Shown: piece after piece, positions 54,981 through 64,000 of the stretch
Numbering within the stretch: the stretch's first letter is position 1
Layout of the letters: each line of letters starts with the position of its first letter
DNA from: Paenibacillus cookii
Lineage (GTDB): Bacteria > Bacillota > Bacilli > Paenibacillales > Paenibacillaceae
Direction of reading: 5' to 3'
DNA length: 64,000 nucleotides
Assembly: GCF_018333375.1 (NCBI RefSeq)
Contig: NZ_BORW01000009.1
Span: 62,001 to 126,000, forward strand
Made by a program: the position numbers and the translations under genes
Notes under the pieces: model-generated
Seen by the model: the letters and a program-made list of their open reading frames with translations, nothing else
The model's database searches: none
What the model was told of the DNA's origin: nothing

Positions 54981-55916
54981 TTAAACCGTCAGGGCTTGGG
55001 CCGTGAACTGGTCCGTGATCAAAATGTTCGCGTACCCTCCGGCCAATGCCGCGCGGATCGCATCAACCTTGCTTTGCCCGCCGGCAACCAGGATGGACTT
55101 TTCCTTTTTCCGCAATTCGTGCAAATCGATGCCGACCGTCCGGTTGTTGATCTCCTCGCTGCAGATGTTGCCGTCCTTGTCGAAAAAACGGGAAGAGATA
55201 TCGCCGACGCCTTTTTTCTTCAGCAGTTTTTGCTCCTCATCGGTGAAATAACCGAGCCTGAACAGCAGCGCATCCTCCCTTACCGTCCCGACCGTAAACA
55301 CGGCAATGTTCGCTTGCTTGCCCAGCTCGATGATCCTGCTGATGTGCCGGTCCTCTTCCACGATGCGTTTCAAGGCGATATTATCGAAAATGACCGGAAG
55401 CGGAAGGTAGCGGGCCACCGTTTGATAAGCTTCGGCAAATAAATTGACCGTATCCGCCGCGTACGTGTTGACGTGGGAGTGGCTGACGCCTCCCTTGAGC
55501 TGGACGACTTCGACTCCCCTGACGCTTTTGGGCTGCAGCTGCTTCGCCACCGCAAACATCGTCGTCCCCCAGGTTACGCCGATAATATCTTTGTCTTGGA
55601 CGTTGTCGTACAGATAATCGGCGGTTTGTTTGGCGATATGCTTTTGAATTTCTTCATAGGTATTCAGGGGAGAATAACAGACCTGGACGGTATCCAGCCC
55701 GTATTTCTGTTCCAGCTTTTTCGATAAAATATGGGAGTCTTCCTGCGGATCCACGATCTCGATTTTCACGTACCCCTGCTCCTTCGCGAACTGCAGCAGC
55801 CTCGATACCGTCGGACGGGACACGCCGAGCCGCTGCGCGATGTCCTGCTGGCTGAAATCCGATTGATAGTAAAGTCTCGCAGCTTCAATCGACAATCGTT
55901 GTTTTTCTATGTCCAT
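54981..55916 (-). CDS. deoR: DeoR-type (SorC family) repressor of the deo operon
   Basis: The 311-aa protein has an N-terminal helix-turn-helix (FSQQDIAQRLGVSRPTVSRL) and a sugar-binding SorC domain (DIIGVTWGTTMFAVAKQL, GTVREDALLFRLGYFT). In Bacillus this repressor responds to deoxyribose-5-phosphate. It lies upstream of deoC with its own terminator between, like B. subtilis. Confidence 0.92.
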   Translation of the reverse strand: MDIEKQRLSIEAARLYYQSDFSQQDIAQRLGVSRPTVSRLLQFAKEQGYVKIEIVDPQEDSHILSKKLEQKYGLDTVQVCYSPLNTYEEIQKHIAKQTADYLYDNVQDKDIIGVTWGTTMFAVAKQLQPKSVRGVEVVQLKGGVSHSHVNTYAADTVNLFAEAYQTVARYLPLPVIFDNIALKRIVEEDRHISRIIELGKQANIAVFTVGTVREDALLFRLGYFTDEEQKLLKKKGVGDISSRFFDKDGNICSEEINNRTVGIDLHELRKKEKSILVAGGQSKVDAIRAALAGGYANILITDQFTAQALTV

Positions 55917-56212
55917 TCTTTGATCATCACCCGTCTTTTCTCTCTCTTACGTCATGAGCCGTTCGTTTCGCGCGCCTTATCCTGCAATTCCCCGATCGCT
56001 TGCCTGATTCCTTTTTGCAAGATATGCTTTTTCCGGCGCCGTTTATTTGTTAAGATAGCTATTGTGAATTTTTCCGTCACAATCAGTATAACAAAAATAG
56101 TCGATGAACGTACATCGTCAAAGACAAGGCCGGCCTTCGACCACAAGGATGGACTTCAAAACGAGACCTGCGGATTGCAGCCGGGGCCGGGCCCGATAGA
56201 AAGTGAGCGATC
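55917..56212. other. Divergent region deoR / coaA
   Basis: About 296 bases; no supported gene. AT-rich near 56040-56110 suggests promoters for both directions. Confidence 0.5.
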
Positions 56213-57136
56213 ATGAAAAATACATATTCCCCGTACTTTGAATTTGACCGGAACGCATGGGCGTTGTCCCGGGATTTGCCCTCTCTCACGATATCGGAAG
56301 AAGAGTTCGAAGAGTTAAAGGGCTTAAACGAAAAAATTTCGATCGAAGAGGTATCCGCCGTATATTTGCCGCTTGCGCGGCTGATCCATTTATACGTCAC
56401 CGCTTTTGCCCAGCTTCAATCGAAGATGAGTTCATTTTTGAGCGTCCCTGCGCCGAAAGCCCCATTTGTCATCGGCATAGCAGGCAGCGTCAGCGTAGGC
56501 AAAAGCACCACCGCCAGATTGCTGCAAACGCTTTTATCCCGCTGGCCCGAGCATCCCAAGGTCGATCTGGTGACGACAGACGGTTTTCTGTACCCCAACC
56601 GGGTGCTTGAAGCCAAAGGCATCATGAACAAAAAGGGCTTTCCGGAAAGCTACGACATCAACCAACTGATGCATTTTATCAGCAGCGTCAAGTCCGGCGA
56701 ACCCGCCCTTCACGCTCCGTTATATTCCCACTTCGAATATGACGTTCTGAAGGACCGCACGCAGCTTGTGGACCGGCCCGATATTTTGATCGTCGAAGGG
56801 ATCAACGTGCTGCAGGTGAACACCAGCGAGCCGTTTTTCGTCAGCGATTTCTTTGATTTTTCCATCTATATCGATGCCGACGAAGAGAACATCCGCAAGT
56901 GGTACATCGAAAGGTTCCTGCTGCTCCGCGATTCGGCCTTCCAGGACCCCCGTTCGTATTTCCACAAATACGCGACGCTCTCGGAGGAAGAAGCGGTCGG
57001 CACCGCGGCCAAAATCTGGCAGGACATCAACGCCAAAAATTTGCACGAAAATATTTTGCCGACGAAGGAACGGGCCAAACTGATCATCAAAAAAGGCTCG
57101 GACCATTTGATCGAAAAAGTGATGCTTCGCAAGTAA
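56213..57136 (+). CDS. coaA: Type I pantothenate kinase
   Basis: CoaA (307 aa) makes 4'-phosphopantothenate, the first step of CoA synthesis. Walker A is [19 protein letters not shown] near residue 87; later [21 protein letters not shown] and IVEGINVLQ are the family's motifs. GAAAGTGAGC lies before the ATG. Confidence 0.95.
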   Translation: MKNTYSPYFEFDRNAWALSRDLPSLTISEEEFEELKGLNEKISIEEVSAVYLPLARLIHLYVTAFAQLQSKMSSFLSVPAPKAPFVIGIAGSVSVGKSTTARLLQTLLSRWPEHPKVDLVTTDGFLYPNRVLEAKGIMNKKGFPESYDINQLMHFISSVKSGEPALHAPLYSHFEYDVLKDRTQLVDRPDILIVEGINVLQVNTSEPFFVSDFFDFSIYIDADEENIRKWYIERFLLLRDSAFQDPRSYFHKYATLSEEEAVGTAAKIWQDINAKNLHENILPTKERAKLIIKKGSDHLIEKVMLRK

Positions 57137-57174
57137 CGGATTCGAATCCTCAAACAACGGGTGCCGCCTGCGTC

Positions 57175-59265
57175 CTAAAGCGGACGAAACCAGCGCGGCG
57201 CCCACCAATTGTATTTCCCCAGCAGCTTCATCAAGGACGGCACCACAAGCAGCCGGAGCAGGGTAACGTCAATCCATACGGCAGAAGCGATGCCGGTGCC
57301 GAGCTGCCTAACTCCTTCCACCTCTCCAAAAGCAAACGGCAGCGTGACCGCAATCAGAATGGCTGCTGCAGCCGTAATGAGCTTTCCCGTAGAAGCCAAT
57401 CCTTCTTGAATGGCAGCATCCACTTGTCCCGTTTCCCGGAAGGCTTCGCTCATCCGCGACAGCAGAAACACCCCGTAATCCATGCTTACGCCGAAAACCA
57501 AACCAAAAACAAACACGGGAACCATGACGGCGATCTCCCCCGGCGATGAACCCGCCAACCCGCTCTGAAACACGATCACCAGGACGCCGAACGAGGCCGC
57601 GATGGTGAGCAGGTTCATAACAACCGCCTTCACCGGAATCAACACCGAACGGAAAGCCGCAAACAACACCAGCATATTGGTGATGACGATAAAAGTAAGC
57701 ATGCGGGGCAATGCACCGGCAATCGCGTCGATGACCTCCTGCCGGGATTTGGCTTCGCCCCCGAGAAGCACGCGGATGCCTGATTGTCCGGCCTCTTTTT
57801 CCAGGCTTCGCAGCCAGGTATGGACCTCCGCCGAGCCCGGCTCTCCCATGTAAGAAATCCGGTAGAAGACTGTATTTAAATAGGAATTGTCCTTGAAAAC
57901 GGGTACCGGCAATGGTTTGATGCCAATAACCGAAACGTCGTTTTGGATCCGCTTGATCCAGGCTGCCGCTTCCTTGCGTTCTTCGGGCGTAAATCCCTTT
58001 CCTGAAGGCTGCATGGCAAGCAGCACCTCCGAGACGCCATCCTGCCGAAAATACGTGCGGATCGCTTCATCGGCTTTTCTTGATTCCGTTTCGGGAGGGA
58101 GGGAACGTGCATCCGGAACCGCCGTGGTCATCCGCAATGCGGGAAAAAGCAATAGCATCATGAGGCAGCATCCGGCCAGCAATACCCTCCCCGGTCTACG
58201 CATCACCCTTTCCGCCCAAAGAGCCCAAAACCTGCGGCTTCGGTCGTCCGGGAATGCTTGTCCGGCCTGCTTCCGTACCAGCCACGGTGAAATGAATCGC
58301 AGCAGCGCCGGCACCAGGCTTAAATTTACGGCCGCCGACAGGATCACGACGATGATGGCGCAAAGGGATGCGCTCCGGAACATCGGCATCGGAATGAAAG
58401 CGACGGCAACCAATCCGCCTAAGACGCATGCGCTCGAAACATAAACCGCTCTTCCCGAAGTGCGAAGCGTTACCTGCAACGCTTTTTCCGGATGGCCCCT
58501 CCCCAGCTCTTCCCGGAAACGGTTCGTCATAATAAAGGCGAAGTCCAGGCATAGCGCCAGCCCGGTCATCGGAATGACGTTCAGGATGAAATTGGACAGC
58601 TCGAGATCGAAAGCGGTGCCCAGCATCGCTATGAAGCCCATCGCCGTTGAAACGGAAAGCAATCCCATCAGAACGGGAAGCAGCGCATACCAGAAACCGC
58701 CGAACGAAAGCAATAAAATGAGGAAAGCAAGCGGAATCCCGAAACGTTCCGCCCGTTTGAAATCATGCATGCTCGCTTGATTGACATCCTCCTGGACCAC
58801 CGTTTTCCCCGTCAATTGGATCGTGATGCCTTCGAGATGCGGCAGTCGGTCCCGAATCCGGTTCAATAGATTTTTGCGCTCTCCCAGGGGCTCATCCGTT
58901 CCAATGAGGGCATATGCTGCATCCTTTGCCATCTGCTCGCGATGTTTCAGCGGAGACTGCACGAATGCAACTCCGTCCAGTACGGCCAGTCTCTTCAAGG
59001 TATCATCGATAATCTCTGAAAATCGGGCATGCGAAACGGTTGGCTGCCTTTGGAACACGACGATCACCGGATCTTCCGGCATGCCGCCGTTTTCCTCAAG
59101 GAGCCGCTGTACTTCGTACGAGCTGCCTTTGGTGTATAAGCCGGGGCCTTGGACGATGGAAGGGAGCCGTGCCGAAAACGATCCGAATATAACAAAAATC
59201 GCCATCCAGCATGCCGCGATTGCACCCGAATGGCGATATACGAACCGAGACAACCACTCACCCAT
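57175..59265 (-). CDS. MMPL-family exporter
   Basis: The 696-aa protein has about 12 membrane segments with two large outer loops, and GVFLLSRMSEAFRETG, the MMPL/RND pattern (YdfJ-like). These move lipids or hydrophobic products. It is last in the PKS operon: its ATG at 59265 (or 59274) overlaps the end of the flavoprotein gene. Probably exports the polyketide. Confidence 0.85.
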   Translation of the reverse strand: MGEWLSRFVYRHSGAIAACWMAIFVIFGSFSARLPSIVQGPGLYTKGSSYEVQRLLEENGGMPEDPVIVVFQRQPTVSHARFSEIIDDTLKRLAVLDGVAFVQSPLKHREQMAKDAAYALIGTDEPLGERKNLLNRIRDRLPHLEGITIQLTGKTVVQEDVNQASMHDFKRAERFGIPLAFLILLLSFGGFWYALLPVLMGLLSVSTAMGFIAMLGTAFDLELSNFILNVIPMTGLALCLDFAFIMTNRFREELGRGHPEKALQVTLRTSGRAVYVSSACVLGGLVAVAFIPMPMFRSASLCAIIVVILSAAVNLSLVPALLRFISPWLVRKQAGQAFPDDRSRRFWALWAERVMRRPGRVLLAGCCLMMLLLFPALRMTTAVPDARSLPPETESRKADEAIRTYFRQDGVSEVLLAMQPSGKGFTPEERKEAAAWIKRIQNDVSVIGIKPLPVPVFKDNSYLNTVFYRISYMGEPGSAEVHTWLRSLEKEAGQSGIRVLLGGEAKSRQEVIDAIAGALPRMLTFIVITNMLVLFAAFRSVLIPVKAVVMNLLTIAASFGVLVIVFQSGLAGSSPGEIAVMVPVFVFGLVFGVSMDYGVFLLSRMSEAFRETGQVDAAIQEGLASTGKLITAAAAILIAVTLPFAFGEVEGVRQLGTGIASAVWIDVTLLRLLVVPSLMKLLGKYNWWAPRWFRPL

Positions 59266-60421
59266 GCCCGTCATCCCCGTTTTCCGGCGGGGTTTGCGGA
59301 CCCATCCGGGTGGACTTGACCACCGCATCGCCCAGCTGAGGGAACATGCGTGCGCAGGCCGTGAAAATTCGCGGAACAACCGGCATGTTGGCCAACGCCT
59401 GCAGTCGGCGTCCTAAGCTCAAAATCGATGCATATTCCTTTTGCATGTCAAGTCGATATGCGCGGTACCACTCTTCCATGCTCATGGCGTTCCGGAGGTA
59501 CTTATCGCCGTAATGGGCGCATCTCCCTGCCGATCGCAGCGCGGCGGACATGCCATCGCCAAACAACGGCGGGATCATCGCGCCGGCATCGCCAATCTGG
59601 GGCACGATTCCCCAAACGTCCGGCTCCAAGGACAAATAGACAGGGGCAATCGATACCTCCGAATCCGGGATCACCGTCCCACCGGCCAGCCGCTCCGCGA
59701 GCTGCTTGTTATCGGCTGCAGCCGATAGCAGGAGCTCCCGCACGGAGTTGCCTTTACGCCGGATCCGGTCCAGCGGCAGGAGAGCCGCGACGTTCGTTTT
59801 CCCCCCTTCGACGGGCGAAATGCCGATATAGCCATGCCTGATAAAATAAAGCTCCACCGCCTGATCGGTGGCTACTCCGCCGAAATGGGCCTTGATTCCG
59901 ATATAGGCTGTTCTTCCGCGCCTTTTTGCCGGTCGTGCCGCCAATTCCGTTCGTGGATGTACTCCCCAAGCGGCAAAAACGGTACGGGCATACAGGATGT
60001 TGGTCCCTCCCGCCGAGCGGATGCCGATGCGAAATGCCCCCGAATCGGCGGCGATGCTGGATACCGACGTTCCGGTATGCACTTGTGTGCCGGCTTTTTC
60101 CGCAGCCTCGAGCAGAACCGCATCCATTTCATACCGGCTTAAGCCCCATGCAGGTTGCTCCAGCTTGGCTTCGACGACGCCCCCATGCCTGAAAACGATC
60201 CGCGCCTTCGTGATTCGGCCAGGCTTCAGCGCCTTCAGCGCCACATAAACGCCAAGTTCCTTGAATACTTCGAGCGTTTCCGGCGAAAGGAATTCTCCGC
60301 AGGCTTTATGCCTGGGAAAACGGAGCCGGTCGAACAACATGGTGTTCCATCCGAGGCTGCCGAGACGGATTGCCAGACTGCTTCCGGCCAGTCCTCCCCC
60401 TATTACCACCGCGTCCGGCAT
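59258..60421 (-). CDS. FAD-dependent oxidoreductase (geranylgeranyl-reductase-like)
   Basis: The 387-aa flavoprotein starts with DAVVIGGGLAGSSLAIRLGS (FAD Rossmann) and has IGDAGAMIPPLFGDGMSAAL (second FAD motif GD). Such enzymes reduce or hydroxylate hydrophobic substrates. It is third in the PKS operon, and is likely to tailor the product. Confidence 0.85.
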   Translation of the reverse strand: MPDAVVIGGGLAGSSLAIRLGSLGWNTMLFDRLRFPRHKACGEFLSPETLEVFKELGVYVALKALKPGRITKARIVFRHGGVVEAKLEQPAWGLSRYEMDAVLLEAAEKAGTQVHTGTSVSSIAADSGAFRIGIRSAGGTNILYARTVFAAWGVHPRTELAARPAKRRGRTAYIGIKAHFGGVATDQAVELYFIRHGYIGISPVEGGKTNVAALLPLDRIRRKGNSVRELLLSAAADNKQLAERLAGGTVIPDSEVSIAPVYLSLEPDVWGIVPQIGDAGAMIPPLFGDGMSAALRSAGRCAHYGDKYLRNAMSMEEWYRAYRLDMQKEYASILSLGRRLQALANMPVVPRIFTACARMFPQLGDAVVKSTRMGPQTPPENGDDGHG

Positions 60422-60436
60422 TTCGGCGTCCCCCCC

Positions 60437-61174
60437 TCAACATTTGTTCCCTGCGTGTCCTTTTTTGAAAATCACGACCGTATACCGAAACAACGGTTTC
60501 CACCGGTATTTCAAATCATAGCTTCCATGCTGCTTGATCGCCTCGCTTAACCTGTTCCAATCCTTGGCTTGAAATCCTTTCGCGACGGAAAGCGGCCCGT
60601 CATGGCGGATATAACGGTTTTTGGAGAAGATGCGGGCTGCCAGCCAAACCGCGGACCAGGCCAGCCAATGGCGGTGAATGTCGCTGATGACGATGCCGAG
60701 CCTTGCGGATTTCAGCATATGTCCCGTCACTTCCGCCAGCCGCTCGTCCGGAAAGTGGTGCAGAAATTGCGAACATATAAGCATATCGGCCGCCGACTCG
60801 TCAACGTCGAACACGTTTCGCCTGATCGCACGGACGCGAGGTTCGTCCGTAAATATCCGACTGGCTTCGCGGCAAGCTTCATCGGTCATGTCTACCAACG
60901 TCATGCGGATCCGGATGCCGTTGCGATCGGCCCAGCGGAGAATTCGGCGGTTCAATTCCCCCGAACCTGCTCCGATATCCATCACATGAAGGTCGTTCGG
61001 GCAGCCTGAACGCCTCCATAATTCCTTCACGCCGCTTAATACCGGTCCAGAGGCTGCGAATATCCGATTAAGCAGTCGTAGATGGCGGAGCGCTTCCTCC
61101 AGTTCCTTGCCGCCTGCATCAAAATCGTCCATGTATTCTTCTTGGGGCGAACGGCCGTCGAGCGCTTTAAACAT
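60437..61174 (-). CDS. SAM-dependent methyltransferase of the PKS cluster
   Basis: The 245-aa protein has motif I VMDIGAGSGELNRRIL and the LICSQFLHHFPDERLAEV stretch (methyltransf_11-like). The ATG at 61174 overlaps the end of the PKS gene by 8 bases; a GTG at 61186 is an alternative. Likely methylates the polyketide or its phenol. Confidence 0.85.
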   Translation of the reverse strand: MFKALDGRSPQEEYMDDFDAGGKELEEALRHLRLLNRIFAASGPVLSGVKELWRRSGCPNDLHVMDIGAGSGELNRRILRWADRNGIRIRMTLVDMTDEACREASRIFTDEPRVRAIRRNVFDVDESAADMLICSQFLHHFPDERLAEVTGHMLKSARLGIVISDIHRHWLAWSAVWLAARIFSKNRYIRHDGPLSVAKGFQAKDWNRLSEAIKQHGSYDLKYRWKPLFRYTVVIFKKGHAGNKC

Positions 61175-62327
61175 ATGCGCCTTCACTCCCCGCCGATTGT
61201 ACCGCTTCCGCTTTTGATAAATAAGTAAACGCCATCAGCTCCGCCGTTAATCCCGGACCAAAAGCAAGCGAAATGCCATCGGCCCGATCGATCTCCTGTC
61301 TGGCCAGCTCGGATTTCATTTCTTTCAGGACAAACAAAATCGTGGCCGACGACAGGTTCCCGAAATTTTTCAAGACGTTGCGGCTGTATGAAACCTGAGA
61401 TTCCTCCAAGGCAAACATCTCCCGCACGGCGTCTATGATGCCCCGCCCTCCGGGATGGATGGCCCACAGGGACGGCAAACTCCGCTTGCCAAGCAGCATT
61501 TCTGCCTCTTCGCGCAGGAAAGATTTCAGCCGTTTAGGGATGTCTGGTGACAGATACAGATCGAATCCCCGGTCCCCAACCCTCCAGATCATTTCCTCCC
61601 GCGAATCCGGAACCAGCACGGCATGCCCTTGGCCAAGCCGGAATACATGCTCCTGACCGTCGGCGGCGGTTTCAACGATGCACGCTGATGCGCCGTCTCC
61701 GAAAAAGGACGCCCCGAACAGCGTTTCGCGGGAGGTCGGCGGCTGAAAATGGATGGTGCAAAGCTCGACGCAGACGATCAGCACCTTGTAATCCGCTTGG
61801 CTTTCGGCGATCGTTCTGGCGAGCTGGACCGCTTTTAGCCCGGCATGGCAGCCTTGAAACACGAGCGGGATGCGGTTCACCCGCCAAGGCAATCCCAATT
61901 CCTGGACGAGCATGGAATCCAATCCGGGCAGAAACTGTCCCGTACAGCTCACTGTAATCAGATGCGTGACGTTTGCCGGGCCGATCCCGGCATCCGCCAT
62001 CGCTTCCCGGGCCGCATGGACGGCAAGCGGGACCGATTCCCGTTCATATGTATTCATCCGGTGCGCCGTCGACGGAACCGGCATGCCGGGTCGGTCGGGC
62101 AGATAACGGCATTTTCCCGCCGGCTCCAAAAATTCCGGTTCGCACGTATAACGCGTTTCGACGCCGCATTGCCTGAAAATTCTTCGGGCCCATCGCATGA
62201 TGTCCAAATCATCTCGGCAGGACTCCGCGATTCTCTCAAAAACTTCATCCTGCTGCAGCTTGTACGGCGGGATGCTTGTCCCGATCCCGGTGACCGCCGT
62301 TCTGCCCGCGTATACGGATGCCATCAT
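61167..62327 (-). CDS. Type III polyketide synthase
   Basis: The 386-aa protein is of the chalcone/stilbene synthase family. The catalytic triad is Cys160 (FQGCHAGLKA), His291 (IHPGGRGII) and Asn324 (NFGNLSSATILF). These enzymes condense malonyl-CoA units onto an acyl-CoA to make alkylpyrones or alkylresorcinols. GGGGCGGAG precedes the ATG. First gene of a four-gene operon. Confidence 0.93.
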   Translation of the reverse strand: MMASVYAGRTAVTGIGTSIPPYKLQQDEVFERIAESCRDDLDIMRWARRIFRQCGVETRYTCEPEFLEPAGKCRYLPDRPGMPVPSTAHRMNTYERESVPLAVHAAREAMADAGIGPANVTHLITVSCTGQFLPGLDSMLVQELGLPWRVNRIPLVFQGCHAGLKAVQLARTIAESQADYKVLIVCVELCTIHFQPPTSRETLFGASFFGDGASACIVETAADGQEHVFRLGQGHAVLVPDSREEMIWRVGDRGFDLYLSPDIPKRLKSFLREEAEMLLGKRSLPSLWAIHPGGRGIIDAVREMFALEESQVSYSRNVLKNFGNLSSATILFVLKEMKSELARQEIDRADGISLAFGPGLTAELMAFTYLSKAEAVQSAGSEGAYV

Positions 62328-62473
62328 CTGCGACTCCGCCCCTCTCTTCGAAAACCATATTCAGACGCCGTTCACCGGCGTTGACACGATCGTACCGTTA
62401 CTTCCTAAAAATAAGTTATGGTGAGACAAGTTTATTCGAAAAAAAGATAGAATATGCTACATCAAGCAACGAT

Positions 62474-62512
62474 GCAAAAAAGGACGTATCCGGTTTACCC
62501 GGAATACGCCCC
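62474..62512 (-). terminator. Terminator after hsp20
   Basis: On the minus strand GCGTATTCCGGG and CCGGATACGTCC form a stem followed by TTTTTTGC. Confidence 0.8.
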
Positions 62513-62534
62513 ATCATGTGTATCCATTCGAAAC

Positions 62535-62972
62535 TTATTCAACGGAAATGCGTTTCGTGCCGTCCGTATCCTGCGCTTTTTTCGGAATTTCGATGCGGAG
62601 CACGCCGTTTTCCAGTTTGGCCCGCACCCCGTTCCCGTCTGCGCGGTCAAGATAGAACCGGCGGACGAATTCGCCGTAATGACGCTCGCGGCGGATCACT
62701 TTTTGATCCTCGTCTTTCGTTTCGAACATGTCGTTTCGTTTGGCGGAAATGATCAATTCATCCTTCTTAAGTTCGATTCGGATATCGTCTTTCTCGAAGC
62801 CCGGAAGTTCCGCGTCGACGTAATACGCCTTTTCGGTTTCGCGAAGATCCGCGCAGAATGGTTTCGTGCCGAATTCGGTTACTCCGAAGGAATCGAATAT
62901 ATCGTTAAAAGATTTCATCATGCTGTTAAAGAAGACGTCGCTTCTCCGTTGGAAAGGAATCAAATCAAACAT
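62535..62972 (-). CDS. Small heat-shock protein (Hsp20)
   Basis: The 145-aa chaperone has an alpha-crystallin domain: AYYVDAELPGFEKDDIRIEL, ELIISAKRND, and LENGVLRIEIPKK (GVL). A longer frame to 63005 exists, but AAAGGAGG before the ATG at 62972 sets the start. The upstream region has two CtsR boxes, so it is heat-induced. Confidence 0.93.
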   Translation of the reverse strand: MFDLIPFQRRSDVFFNSMMKSFNDIFDSFGVTEFGTKPFCADLRETEKAYYVDAELPGFEKDDIRIELKKDELIISAKRNDMFETKDEDQKVIRRERHYGEFVRRFYLDRADGNGVRAKLENGVLRIEIPKKAQDTDGTKRISVE

Positions 62973-63074
62973 ATCGTGTTCCTCCTTTGGTTTATGAATT
63001 TGCAAAATCGGCCTTCATTGCCGGCCAACCTGCGCAATATTTCGGTTCATTCGGCGATGAACCTTACAGTTATA

Positions 63075-63103
63075 TTGTACGTTTCTTGCAGCTTTCGGGC
63101 AAA
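63075..63103 (-). promoter_or_regulatory. Candidate hsp20 promoter
   Basis: -35 TTGCCC (63098-63103) and -10 TACAAT (63075-63080) on the minus strand are 17 bases apart. It lies 55 bases downstream of the CtsR boxes. Confidence 0.5.
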
Positions 63104-63157
63104 GCCGATCTTGTATGAAATCCGGCGGTTTTAAGCGGTAGAAGGCGAATTTGAGAA

Positions 63158-63200
63158 TTTGACTTTATCTGACTTTAATTGTCTTTGACTTTCTTTGACT
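63158..63200 (-). promoter_or_regulatory. Two tandem CtsR boxes
   Basis: On the minus strand AGTCAAAGAAAGTCAAA (63184-63200) matches the CtsR heptad-repeat consensus RGTCAAANANRGTCAAA exactly. A second, AGTCAGATAAAGTCAAA (63158-63174), has one mismatch. They lie upstream of hsp20. Confidence 0.85.
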
Positions 63201-63210
63201 TTTATGGACG

Positions 63211-63250
63211 CATGAAAAAACGCCTGCCTTCGGATGAAGCGCAGACGTTT
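63211..63250 (-). terminator. Terminator after M3 peptidase gene
   Basis: On the minus strand AACGTCTGC and GCAGGCGTT form a stem followed by TTTTTC. Confidence 0.75.
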
Positions 63251-63299
63251 TGGGGTTGTTGCAAATTTTGAATCCACCCGGACTCTATAGGAGGCCGGA

Positions 63300-64000
63300 T
63301 TAAAGAACGGAATCGTCCACCTGGTTGAGCCAGTTTTCAATGTCTCCGATGACCGACGCCACGCAGCCGTCTTCAAACGGCGACTTCAAGCCCGCGTATT
63401 CGACCAAGCCCGTAAACGATTGGCTTCCGCCCGCTTTGCAGAGCTTCAAGTAATCGGCCCAGGCAGCCTTGTAGTCTTCGTTCATGCGCTTCCAGAATTG
63501 GAATGCGCACAGCTGCGCCAGCGTGTAGTCGATGTAATAAAACGGCGATTGGAAAATATGGCCCTGCTTATGCCAGAATCCGCCGCGTTCCAGATAATCG
63601 TTGTCTCCGAAATTGCGGTGAGGCAGGTATTTCTTCTCGATTTCGCGCCAGGCCTGCTTCCGCTCCGCCGGGGTCGCATCCGGATTCTCATACACAAAGT
63701 GCTGGAATTCGTCGACGGACACGCCGTAAGGAACAAACAGAAGCGCGCTGCTCAAATGATCGAATTTGTATTTTTCCGTGTCTTCCTCGAAGAACAGATT
63801 CATCCAAGGCCAAGTGAAAAACTCCATGCTCATGGAGTGGATTTCTGCTGCTTCGTACGTCGGCCAGTGGTATTCCGGCACCTCGAAATGGCGGCTGGAA
63901 TATACCTGGAACGCATGGCCCGCTTCGTGCGTGAGTACGTCGATGTCTCCGGACGTGCCGTTGAAGTTCGAGAAAATAAACGGCGCGCCGTATTTGCTGA
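63300..64000 (-). CDS. Oligoendopeptidase, M3 family (partial, N-terminus outside)
   Basis: The visible 233 C-terminal residues contain the zinc site HEAGHAFQVY near the window edge and the later EAAEIHSMSMEFFTWPWM (third Glu ligand). This is the PepF-type M3 family, which cuts short peptides in the cytosol. The gene continues past the right edge; a Met at 63881 is internal. Confidence 0.93.
   Translation of the reverse strand, partial: SKYGAPFIFSNFNGTSGDIDVLTHEAGHAFQVYSSRHFEVPEYHWPTYEAAEIHSMSMEFFTWPWMNLFFEEDTEKYKFDHLSSALLFVPYGVSVDEFQHFVYENPDATPAERKQAWREIEKKYLPHRNFGDNDYLERGGFWHKQGHIFQSPFYYIDYTLAQLCAFQFWKRMNEDYKAAWADYLKLCKAGGSQSFTGLVEYAGLKSPFEDGCVASVIGDIENWLNQVDDSVL

Noticed and set aside
63158..63200. 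Possible short CRISPR-like or tandem repeat of TTTGACTTT
   Set aside because: Unit spacing and bases match CtsR heptads; there are no spacers.

Overview
The window looks like an ordinary chromosomal segment of a spore-forming Gram-positive bacterium of the Bacillales, most likely Paenibacillaceae. This is inferred from strong AGGAGG-type ribosome binding sites, frequent TTG/GTG starts, sigma-A promoters with 17-nt spacers, sharp hairpin-T-run terminators, S-layer (SLH) domains, a Bacillus-type deo operon and CtsR-type heat-shock operators. No rRNA, tRNA, CRISPR array, prophage or intact insertion sequence was seen. One 213-bp element with inverted ends (44665-44877) is the only mobile-looking DNA.

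Layout. 1-2600: end of a probable TetR-type regulator, then etfB-etfA and a small lipoprotein. 2639-4419: HAD phosphatase and FMN azoreductase with a palindromic operator on its promoter. 4600-7285: preQ1-I riboswitch, terminator and the queCDEF operon for queuosine precursor. 7337-12233: ECF sigma/anti-sigma pair divergent from a NEW3-protein/ABC-transporter operon. 12420-21476: surface-glycan region with six glycosyltransferase genes, two methyltransferases and two small coat-like proteins. 21640-25035: RibD_C-type reductase divergent from a WYL regulator, then an ECF sigma factor with a very long C-terminal domain. 25251-33884: coproporphyrinogen/protoporphyrinogen oxidase, thioesterase, channel-like membrane protein, membrane-anchored M28 peptidase, YcdB/SLH protein, SDR dehydrogenase.

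34560-39905: processive glycolipid synthase, selD-mnmH for tRNA selenouridine, VanY-type carboxypeptidase, FMN reductase. 40110-43078: truncated haemoglobin divergent from mrp, ferredoxin and a SufR-like Fe-S regulator. Matching palindromes sit on both divergent promoters. 43153-44877: ArsR/SRPBCC pair, GNAT gene, inverted-repeat element. 44929-48782: sugar epimerase/dehydrogenase operon divergent from an AraC regulator. 49448-55916: deoR, deoC, nupC, deoB, deoD and pdp, a full deoxynucleoside salvage route. 56213-57136: coaA. 57175-62327: translationally coupled type III polyketide gene cluster (synthase, methyltransferase, flavin oxidoreductase, MMPL exporter). 62535-64000: small heat-shock protein with two tandem CtsR boxes upstream, and the C-terminal part of an M3 oligoendopeptidase running off the window.

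The best leads for something undescribed are the type III PKS cluster, the sigma factor with the enzyme-like extension, the paired palindromes at the trHb/mrp promoters, and the glycan locus with paralogous small proteins. All functions are read from sequence patterns; no database search was run.
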